Origin: an uncultured Dermabacteraceae bacterium | Lineage (GTDB): Bacteria > Actinomycetota > Actinomycetes > Actinomycetales > Dermabacteraceae | DNA: 6,833 nt | Direction of reading: 5' to 3' | Assembly (NCBI GenBank): GCA_943913905.1 | Contig: CALTZZ010000121.1 | Location: forward strand, 1 to 6,833 | Shown: in pieces, positions 1 through 5,106 of the stretch | Layout: each line of letters starts with the position of its first letter | How positions within the stretch are numbered: position 1 is the first letter of the stretch | Program-made: the position numbers and the translations under genes | Notes under the pieces: generated by a model | Told to the model about the DNA's origin: nothing | Database searches by the model: none | What the model saw: the letters and a program-made list of their open reading frames with translations, nothing else

Positions 1-1
1 G

Positions 2-142
2 GTCCCCGACGGCTCCGGGAAGGTCCATGGCGCCTGGAATCAGACGGTGAATGCGGGGGAGTCTGGGCCGATTACGTCGTCGGTGACCCTGAAAAACAAC
101 AACGTCACGTCCACGGGAATGGACGTGCAAGCCCGCTCATAG
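2..142 (+). CDS. C-terminal end of an unidentified, probably secreted protein (partial)
   Basis: An open frame enters from the left edge and ends at TAG 140-142, giving 46 residues (VPDGSGKVHGAWNQ... to ...GMDVQARS). The composition is rich in Gly, Ser, Thr and Asn with alternating hydrophobic residues (SSVTLKNNN, STGMDVQA), like the beta-strand C-terminus of an exported or surface protein. I do not recognise the family. In many actinobacteria a large membrane-anchored DUF5719-type protein sits next to the metallopeptidase-like gene that follows here, so that is a candidate from position only. The gene is convergent with that neighbour and the stop codons are 2 bp apart. No start or signal peptide is in the window. 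The frame could in principle be fortuitous, but its exact fit against the neighbour supports a real gene end. Confidence 0.55.
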   Translation, partial: VPDGSGKVHGAWNQTVNAGESGPITSSVTLKNNNVTSTGMDVQARS

Positions 143-144
143 GG

Positions 145-573
145 CTAACCAAGCGTGGGGTCGATGTCCTCTGGCCTGCATCCGAGTGCGACAGCGACGT
201 GATCAATCACGATGTGGTGAATGAGTTCGGCTAGTTCGGTGGCGTTGCTTGCCCGGCTCTCGATCGGCCGACGGTATAGAACAATGCGTGGGGGTGCGTG
301 CCGGTCGCCGGGGAAAAACCGGCCAAGGACGACGGATTCACGGCCAACATCAATCGCGGTTGAACCGGGAACTTCTTCGACCAGCACTTCGACGTGTTCG
401 AGTCGCTTGCCGAAGCGGGTGTATAGCGGACTCATGGATTCAAGCACGTGAGCGTCGAACACATCGCGTCGAGTGCGGTATCCGGGTAGGTGAGACGGAA
501 TGAGGTCGCGGCGTAGTCCTCGCCCGCGTCGATCGCGGCGCGGGTGCGGTTTCCCGATACCTCGTTTTGCCAT
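145..573 (-). CDS. Metallopeptidase family protein (zincin-like, PF06262/DUF1025 type) with degenerate zinc motif
   Basis: This 142-residue protein matches the remembered pattern of the actinobacterial Rv3259-type proteins. It has a very basic N-terminus (residues 3-22) leading to an LIPSHLPGYRTRRDVFD segment, a central VEVLVEEVP strand, the IVLYRRPIE strand (about 97-105), and the final helix ATELAELIHHIVIDHVAVALG ending in DPTLG. In catalytic zincins of this family the last helix carries HExxH. Here the equivalent positions (about 124-128) read DHVAV, so zinc-dependent proteolysis is unlikely and the product may be a non-enzymatic member. No signal peptide or membrane segment is visible, so it is probably cytoplasmic. 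The start is ATG 571-573 on the minus strand, preceded by no good Shine-Dalgarno sequence but by TACGCT 6 nt upstream, consistent with a leaderless transcript. Its molecular role is not known. It diverges from the DUF3499 gene, its usual neighbour in actinobacteria. Confidence 0.85.
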   Translation of the reverse strand: MAKRGIGKPHPRRDRRGRGLRRDLIPSHLPGYRTRRDVFDAHVLESMSPLYTRFGKRLEHVEVLVEEVPGSTAIDVGRESVVLGRFFPGDRHAPPRIVLYRRPIESRASNATELAELIHHIVIDHVAVALGCRPEDIDPTLG

Positions 574-579
574 GCCAGT

Positions 580-585
580 AGCGTA
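580..585 (-). promoter_or_regulatory. Putative -10 element for the metallopeptidase-like gene (leaderless)
   Basis: On the minus strand the hexamer TACGCT (TANNNT) ends 7 nt before the A of the ATG at 573, which is -12 to -7 if transcription starts at the start codon. No convincing -35 hexamer is seen. The hexamer overlaps an 8-bp palindrome GCGTACGC at 581-588. Confidence 0.5.
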
Positions 586-678
586 CGCGCCTCTGCTTGG
601 AGATCACGGATGCTTTTCGCGTGATTTGCCACGTCTGGTTCGGGGTGCGTCCCGACCGGATTGATGGAGCGTGGGCGG

Positions 679-684
679 TACACT
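679..684 (+). promoter_or_regulatory. Putative -10 element for the DUF3499 gene (leaderless)
   Basis: TACACT lies exactly 6 nt before GTG 691, the same geometry as for the leftward gene. There is no purine-rich Shine-Dalgarno sequence between it and the start codon, and no clear -35 box. Confidence 0.5.
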
Positions 685-690
685 CGTGGC

Positions 691-1056
691 GTGTCAGACA
701 GAGATTGCTCCAAGACTCCCTGCTCGCAGCCCGCAGTGGCGACCCTCACCTTCGTGTATGCGGATTCGACCGCGGTGATTGGACCGTTGTCGCGAGAGTC
801 TGAGCCTCATTCCTATGATTTGTGTGCGGATCACGCCGCTAATTTCACGGGCCCGAACGGCTGGGAAGTTGTGGTTGCCCCTCGCCCGCTCGAGCCGGAA
901 GACGATGTGCTGGCGTTGGCGCGTGCTCTTTCCGAACCCGATGCTTCCCCTCATTCATCGCGCGCGAACTTTGGGCGCGATCAGGATAAGGAATCGCCCG
1001 TTCACGAAGCGCCCCCTCGTCACTTGTCCGTTGTAAGGAGCCCCCGTCATGACTGA
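691..1056 (+). CDS. DUF3499 family protein, putative small zinc-binding protein
   Basis: The product is 121 residues. The core matches the DUF3499 signature: a cysteine pair near the N-terminus (C6 and C11 in DCSKTPCSQ), then AVATLTFVYADSTAVIGPL (about 15-33), then EPHSYDLCADHA with C45 and H48, then GWEVV. The cysteines and histidines suggest a structural zinc site; this is inference. The segment after residue 62 is acidic, then polar and probably disordered. I chose GTG 691 because the family begins shortly before the first cysteine and because TACACT sits 6 nt upstream; in-frame codons further upstream (TTG 661, ATG 664) would add residues unlike the family and would place the promoter inside the gene. 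The stop TGA 1054-1056 overlaps the start of the downstream mutase gene by 8 bp, so the two are likely translationally coupled. Function is unknown; the family is nearly always found in this actinobacterial neighbourhood. Confidence 0.85.
   Translation: MSDRDCSKTPCSQPAVATLTFVYADSTAVIGPLSRESEPHSYDLCADHAANFTGPNGWEVVVAPRPLEPEDDVLALARALSEPDASPHSSRANFGRDQDKESPVHEAPPRHLSVVRSPRHD
1035..1040 (+). promoter_or_regulatory. Ribosome binding site of the mutase gene
   Basis: AAGGAG is followed by an 8-nt spacer and ATG 1049. It lies inside the end of the DUF3499 gene and fixes the start of the overlapping mutase gene. It contrasts with the neighbouring genes, which lack such a site. Confidence 0.8.
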
Positions 1057-2719
1057 TCCCGTTGCCGACTCGGGCGAAAGCCGCCGCGGTATTCCCGACC
1101 TGTCTCGAATCGTGAAGGCGTACGACATTCGTGGGCGTGCCTTTGACGACTTCACCGAAGATGCGGCTCGGGCCTTCGGCGCAGCGTTTGCTGACCTCCT
1201 GGATGCGGGCGACCTCGTGGTGTCACATGACATGCGCGTGTCAAGCCCGGCGTTGGCCGGGGCGTTCGCGGAGGGCGCTGTCCGCCGCGGCGCCACAGTT
1301 GCCTTTGCCGGTCTGAGTTCAACGGATCAGTTGTACTGTGCGTCAGGCCTGTTCAAGGCGGCGGGGGCGCAGGTGACCGCGTCTCACAACCCAGCCCCGG
1401 ATAACGGCATCAAAATGTGCTTCCCCGGTGCGCGACCCGTCGGCCGCGATTCGGGGCTGCTCGAGGTCCGCGACGGGGCCCAGGCGTACCTGGAAGCGGG
1501 GGATATTCCCGAGCGCGAAGGCGGGAGGTATGAGGAGGTCGATACGCTCGACGATTACGTGTCACTCATGCTCGACCTCGTCTCGGTGCCCGATACTCGG
1601 CCGCTCACCGTCGTGGTCGATGCCGCTAATGCCATGGCAGGACATACCGTCCCGGCGCTGGCTGAACGGCTCACGAGCGTCACCATCGTTCCCCTATATT
1701 TCGAGCTTGACGGCACCTTCCCGAACCACGAGGCCAACCCGTTGGATTACTCGACGTTGGCGGACCTCCAAGCGGCTGTCCGGGAACACGGGGCAGATAT
1801 GGGACTGGCGTTTGATGGTGATGCGGATCGTTGCATTGTGATCGACGAACGTGGCGAGGTAGTGAATCCGTCGGCCATTACCGCCCTCATCGCCACGAAC
1901 GAGATCCGCCGTGCCGCAGCCGAAGGAGAGCAGGTCCCGGCAGTGGTCGCCAATGCGGTATCCAGCCGTGCCGTGACGGAAACAATCGAGAGCGAAGGCG
2001 GCCGGCACGTGCGTTCCCGCGTGGGGCACTCGATCATCAAGTCGCTCATGGCGCAAGAAAATGCGGTCTTCGGCGGCGAACACTCCGCCCACTACTACTT
2101 CCGTGATTTCTTCTTCGCAGATTCGGGCATGCTGGCGGCGCTGCACGTACTGCGCGCTCTCGCCGACACCGCCGAACCGCTGAGCTCCCTGGTAGCAAAG
2201 TACGTTCCGTACTATTCGAGCGGCGAAATCAACTCTCGGGTCAGTTCGGTGGAAGAGCCGTCCGCTGCTGTCGTGGGGCACTTTCAGAATTCGACGGATG
2301 TCGAGATCGACCAGCTCGATGGGTACACCATCACTCACTGGAACGAAGAGGTTCCTGAGGTGGACCGCTGGTGGGTATCGCTGCGACCTTCCAACACTGA
2401 GCCGCTTCTTCGATTGAACGTTGAGGCTTCGTCCGAGGACACGATGGCGCGGGTTCGCGACGAGGTCCTCGCAGTTATTCGCGGTGATGCGGAGCCGATC
2501 GCCGATTCCGGTCATGGAGCCGCTACGCGTGAGTCGGGTGCGAATACGGGTGCGGACTCGAATACGGGTGCCGAAGTGCCCGATTGGGGGCGCGCCGTTT
2601 TGCGCTGCCCCCGATGTAAAGGCAGCATCGTGATCGACTTTGACGATGCCCGTTGCCGCAGTTGCACCACGCGCTACGATGTCTCGGACTCGATCCCGTT
2701 GCTCATACACGAAGCGTAA
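1049..2719 (+). CDS. manB: Phosphomannomutase/phosphoglucomutase with fused C-terminal Trm112-like zinc domain
   Basis: This 556-residue protein is an alpha-D-phosphohexomutase that interconverts hexose 6-phosphate and hexose 1-phosphate, supplying GDP-mannose or related nucleotide sugars for envelope glycans. Visible motifs in order are KAYDIRG (23-29) at the N-terminus, the catalytic phosphoserine loop TASHNP (S112), the metal-binding loop DGDADR (256-261), the sugar-recognition loop GGEHSAHYYFRD (342-353), and the phosphate-binding loop RPSNTEP (446-452). All key residues are present, so it should be active. After about residue 478 there is a Gly/Ala/Asn/Ser/Thr-rich linker containing a small repeat, then residues 514-556 form a Trm112/UPF0434-like module with C520, C523, C536 and C539 and the typical YDVSDSIPLLI ending. 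In many actinobacteria this module is a separate gene just downstream; here it is one continuous frame. Whether the substrate is mannose or glucose phosphate cannot be read from the motifs. The start follows a strong Shine-Dalgarno sequence and overlaps the DUF3499 gene. Confidence 0.93.
   Translation: MTDPVADSGESRRGIPDLSRIVKAYDIRGRAFDDFTEDAARAFGAAFADLLDAGDLVVSHDMRVSSPALAGAFAEGAVRRGATVAFAGLSSTDQLYCASGLFKAAGAQVTASHNPAPDNGIKMCFPGARPVGRDSGLLEVRDGAQAYLEAGDIPEREGGRYEEVDTLDDYVSLMLDLVSVPDTRPLTVVVDAANAMAGHTVPALAERLTSVTIVPLYFELDGTFPNHEANPLDYSTLADLQAAVREHGADMGLAFDGDADRCIVIDERGEVVNPSAITALIATNEIRRAAAEGEQVPAVVANAVSSRAVTETIESEGGRHVRSRVGHSIIKSLMAQENAVFGGEHSAHYYFRDFFFADSGMLAALHVLRALADTAEPLSSLVAKYVPYYSSGEINSRVSSVEEPSAAVVGHFQNSTDVEIDQLDGYTITHWNEEVPEVDRWWVSLRPSNTEPLLRLNVEASSEDTMARVRDEVLAVIRGDAEPIADSGHGAATRESGANTGADSNTGAEVPDWGRAVLRCPRCKGSIVIDFDDARCRSCTTRYDVSDSIPLLIHEA
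2541..2571 (+). repeat. Short in-frame tandem repeat in the mutase-Trm112 linker
   Basis: The 13-mer CGAATACGGGTGC occurs at 2541-2553 and 2559-2571, an 18-bp period equal to six codons. It encodes SGANTGADSNTGAE, and a degenerate third copy (GTCGGGTGCG) lies immediately upstream. It is exactly in the interdomain linker, as expected of a flexible tether that can change length by slippage. Confidence 0.75.
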
Positions 2720-2747
2720 GGATTCATCGCGAATTCAATTATCAGTG

Positions 2748-2775
2748 TTCGACAGGTAAAGGTCTTTGGCACAAT
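2748..2775 (+). promoter_or_regulatory. Putative mtrA promoter (leaderless)
   Basis: TTCGAC at 2748-2753 and CACAAT at 2770-2775 are separated by 16 bp, and CACAAT ends 6 nt before ATG 2782, so transcription would begin at or next to the start codon. The 62-bp gap after the mutase stop is noticeably AT-rich (GAATTCAATTATC) for this genome. No Shine-Dalgarno sequence is close to the ATG. No terminator-like hairpin separates the mutase gene from mtrA, so read-through is also possible. Confidence 0.5.
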
Positions 2776-2781
2776 GGGGCC

Positions 2782-3462
2782 ATGAACCCTACCCCGCGAA
2801 TACTTGTCGTTGACGACGATGCGTCGATCGCCGAAATGGTGTCGATCGTTCTACGGGGTCGAGGGTTCGATGTCGCGACGGCGGGAGATGGCCCCACTGC
2901 GCTCTCCATGCTTCGTTCTGCTGAACCAGACGTCGTTTTGCTGGACCTCATGCTGCCAGGCATGGACGGTATCGAGGTGTGCCGACGGCTGCGCGAGGTA
3001 AGTGCTATCCCCGTCATCATGCTGACCGCTCGCGCCGACACTACCGATGTGGTGGAAGGGCTCGAAGCAGGAGCTGACGACTACCTCACGAAGCCCTTCG
3101 AACCGGAAGAATTGGTGGCTCGGATTCGGGCACGTGTACGCCGTCATGAATCCACCGAGCTAGAAAAGCTCACCGTCGGCGACGTTGTGATCGACACGGT
3201 GGGGCACCAGGTATACCGGGGAGACGACCGGATCTCCCTCACCCCAATCGAGTTCGATCTTCTGACGCAGCTCGCACGCAAACCGTGGCAGGTATTCAGC
3301 AGGGAAGAATTGTTGAATGACGTGTGGGGCTACAGTCATTCGGCAGACACCCGCTTAGTCAACGTGCATGTGCAGCGCTTGCGCTCCAAAGTCGAGCTCG
3401 ACCCAGACAATCCGACGATTGTGCTGACTGTTCGAGGAGTGGGCTATAAAGCCGGCGAATGA
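2782..3462 (+). CDS. mtrA: MtrA, OmpR-family response regulator
   Basis: The product is 226 residues and aligns from memory with mycobacterial MtrA along its whole length. The receiver domain (about 5-118) has the acidic pocket D11-D13, the phosphoacceptor D55 in LLDLMLPGMDG, the switch residues T82 and Y101, and K104 in the KPF motif. The C-terminal winged helix (about 128-226) includes ISLTPIEFDLL, the FSREELLNDVWGY segment, the recognition-helix stretch TRLVNVHVQRLRSKVE and the ending TVRGVGYKAGE. MtrA is phosphorylated by MtrB and controls genes for cell-wall remodelling, replication and division in actinobacteria. The frame is open upstream to 2653, inside the mutase gene, but ATG 2782 gives the family N-terminus (NPTPRILVVDDDAS), so it is chosen. 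The kinase gene follows after 10 bp, forming an operon. Confidence 0.97.
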   Translation: MNPTPRILVVDDDASIAEMVSIVLRGRGFDVATAGDGPTALSMLRSAEPDVVLLDLMLPGMDGIEVCRRLREVSAIPVIMLTARADTTDVVEGLEAGADDYLTKPFEPEELVARIRARVRRHESTELEKLTVGDVVIDTVGHQVYRGDDRISLTPIEFDLLTQLARKPWQVFSREELLNDVWGYSHSADTRLVNVHVQRLRSKVELDPDNPTIVLTVRGVGYKAGE

Positions 3463-3472
3463 CGCAGCGACC

Positions 3473-5059
3473 GTGAAGCCCGACGACGGCGCCGAGCGGA
3501 CGTCGCACACGGCAGGTCGCTTTCGTCTCCGAAAGTTCTCCACGTGGCCGCTCGCTTCGCGCGTTGTCTTGGTGACCATCGCGCTCTCAAGCATCGCGAT
3601 CCTCGTTGTGGGAACGTACCTGTCGGATTCATTCGCCGAGTCCCTTCACGCTCAGCGGCGTGAGCGGTCACTTGAACAGTCGAAGCAGATTCGCGATGGG
3701 CTGGTGAAAAACCTAGAAGAGTACGCGGGTGCGCCCATGGCCACGCGCAGGTCGATCGTCGAGCAGTATGTGGCGGCTGTATCGCACGGTGACCCCGCGG
3801 TATTCAAAGGAGTCGCCGTCACGCGGGTGGACCTGTCGGGCGACGACGCGACCATCACCAACAATGACGCTCTTCGTGCCTGGGTGGGAGGCGGCGACGA
3901 TGAGTTACCCGAGGTTGCCCCCGGGGCCTTCGTATGGAACAGCGTGGAGTACCTGGTGGATGGCCGTTCCGAGCCGGCGATGGTGCTCCGAACCGTGGTT
4001 CGGATCGACGGGCGCGACTACGAGGTCCTCCTGCTGTATTCGCTCCAGCAAGAAAAAGACACGATTCAAGACGTCAATACGATCTTTGTGACCAGCGCGA
4101 TTCTCATGCTCGTGCTGATTGGCGCGATCTCGTTGAGCGTGTCGCGGATTGTGCGACGCCAGCTGCGCCAGGCCGCTGAAGGGGCCGAGCGAATCTCCCG
4201 CGGTGAATTGAACTATCGCGTGCCAATTATGGGAAGCGATGAGCTTGCACGGGTGGGAACGAGCTTCAACGACATGGCGGCATCACTCGAGCAAAAGGTT
4301 GATGACCTTGTTGCGTTGTCGTTGGTGCAGAAACGCTTTGTATCGGACGTGTCTCACGAGTTGCGGACGCCCCTCACGACGATCAAACTTGCCGCGACAG
4401 TCTTGGGGGCAGAGAAGTCGTCATTTTCGCCCACGGCAGTGCGTACGACGGAGCTTCTCGAGCAGCAAGTTGATCGCTTTCAAGATCTGCTCGCCGATCT
4501 TTTGGAAATCTCCCGGCACGATGCGGGCGGTGATCAGCTCGATGCTCGGGAGGCAGATATTGAGGCCGTCGTAGACCAGGTCGTTGACGCTCTTGGACCA
4601 ATCTTTGACGAGCATAAAGCTGAGGTCATTGTGCGTCATACCAGCGCGGACACCGGTGGTGTCTTTGACGAGAAGCGCGTGGCGCGCATCGTGCGCAATG
4701 TGATGACGAACGCGATTGAACACAGCCTCGATGGACCGATCATCGTTGAAACGGGGGCGAACGAATCCGCTCTCGCAGTCGTGGTCCAGGATTTTGGCGT
4801 TGGGCTGAGTCCAGAAGAAGCGCGCCACGTGTTTGACCGGTTCTGGCGGGCGAACCCCGCGCGTAATCGCACGCTCGGTGGTACAGGGTTGGGGTTGGCT
4901 ATTAGCCGCGAGGATGCGGCTTTGCACGGTGGAACTATCGAGGTGTGGGGACAAGCAGGACGAGGCGCCGTTTTTCGTTTGACGATCCCGCGTGAGTCCG
5001 GTCGGGCGGTGACTCATTCTCCGCTTCAGCTCGAGCGATCGTTCGATATGCCCGCGTGA
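3473..5059 (+). CDS. mtrB: MtrB, membrane sensor histidine kinase
   Basis: The product is 528 residues. It starts with a short basic cytoplasmic tail, then a first membrane helix (about 30-50), an extracytoplasmic sensor region of about 150 residues, a second membrane helix (about 203-223), a HAMP linker (about 224-276), the HisKA dimerisation helix with SDVSHELRTP (phosphoacceptor H295), and the ATPase domain. In the latter the N box contains VRNVMTNAIEH (N409, N413), the G1 box DFGVGL (440-445), the F box FDRFWRA and the G2 box GGTGLGL (469-475). All catalytic boxes are intact. It phosphorylates MtrA in response to envelope or division state. GTG 3473 is the only upstream start in this frame; it lies 10 bp after the mtrA stop and lacks a clear Shine-Dalgarno sequence, suggesting coupling to mtrA translation. 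In most actinobacteria the next gene is lpqB, whose lipoprotein acts on MtrB; it is missing here. Confidence 0.96.
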   Translation: MKPDDGAERTSHTAGRFRLRKFSTWPLASRVVLVTIALSSIAILVVGTYLSDSFAESLHAQRRERSLEQSKQIRDGLVKNLEEYAGAPMATRRSIVEQYVAAVSHGDPAVFKGVAVTRVDLSGDDATITNNDALRAWVGGGDDELPEVAPGAFVWNSVEYLVDGRSEPAMVLRTVVRIDGRDYEVLLLYSLQQEKDTIQDVNTIFVTSAILMLVLIGAISLSVSRIVRRQLRQAAEGAERISRGELNYRVPIMGSDELARVGTSFNDMAASLEQKVDDLVALSLVQKRFVSDVSHELRTPLTTIKLAATVLGAEKSSFSPTAVRTTELLEQQVDRFQDLLADLLEISRHDAGGDQLDAREADIEAVVDQVVDALGPIFDEHKAEVIVRHTSADTGGVFDEKRVARIVRNVMTNAIEHSLDGPIIVETGANESALAVVVQDFGVGLSPEEARHVFDRFWRANPARNRTLGGTGLGLAISREDAALHGGTIEVWGQAGRGAVFRLTIPRESGRAVTHSPLQLERSFDMPA

Positions 5060-5066
5060 GGTGTTG

Positions 5067-5093
5067 ACGAGCGGTAACGAGTGCCGATGAGTG
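5067..5093 (+). repeat. Three 7-bp direct repeats at exact 10-bp spacing between mtrB and comF
   Basis: ACGAGCG (5067), ACGAGTG (5077) and ATGAGTG (5087) fit the consensus AYGAGYG and begin exactly 10 bp apart, one turn of the DNA helix. They fill most of the 47 bp between the mtrB stop and the longest comF reading frame. Tandem direct repeats with about one-turn spacing are typical of sites bound head-to-tail by OmpR-family winged-helix regulators, so binding by MtrA or a relative is an inference. The same repeat is not seen upstream of mtrA. Confidence 0.5.
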
Positions 5094-5106
5094 AATAAGT
5101 ACCCGT

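Larger units (their letters stand above)
574..690. promoter_or_regulatory. Divergent intergenic region with two inverted repeats
   Basis: These 117 bp separate the two divergently transcribed genes and contain both of their putative -10 elements. Two inverted repeats lie between them: ATCACG 603-608 pairing with CGTGAT 620-625 (6-bp arms, 23 bp overall), and an imperfect one at 634-660, where TCTGG-T-(T)-CGGG faces CCCGACCGGA with one bulged T and one G-T pair. The first overlaps the expected -35 region of the leftward gene. They could be operators, but short palindromes also occur by chance in GC-rich DNA. Confidence 0.4.

Noticed and set aside
432..749. A 105-codon minus-strand frame across the divergent intergenic region
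   Set aside because: It overlaps the starts of both supported genes and their putative promoters and shows no domain.
1694..2710. A 338-codon open frame on the minus strand opposite the mutase gene
   Set aside because: It is wholly antisense to a strongly supported enzyme, its translation shows no recognisable domain and is Arg-rich, as expected from the third-position GC bias of the real gene.
2653..2781. N-terminal extension of mtrA into the mutase gene
   Set aside because: The 43 extra residues are not MtrA-like, overlap the conserved Trm112 coding region and precede an ATG that gives the exact family N-terminus.
5064..5092. TTGACG as a -35 element for a comF promoter
   Set aside because: At 16-18 bp downstream there is no hexamer with the conserved A at position 2 and T at position 6; the candidate TAAGTA at 5096 is 26 bp away.
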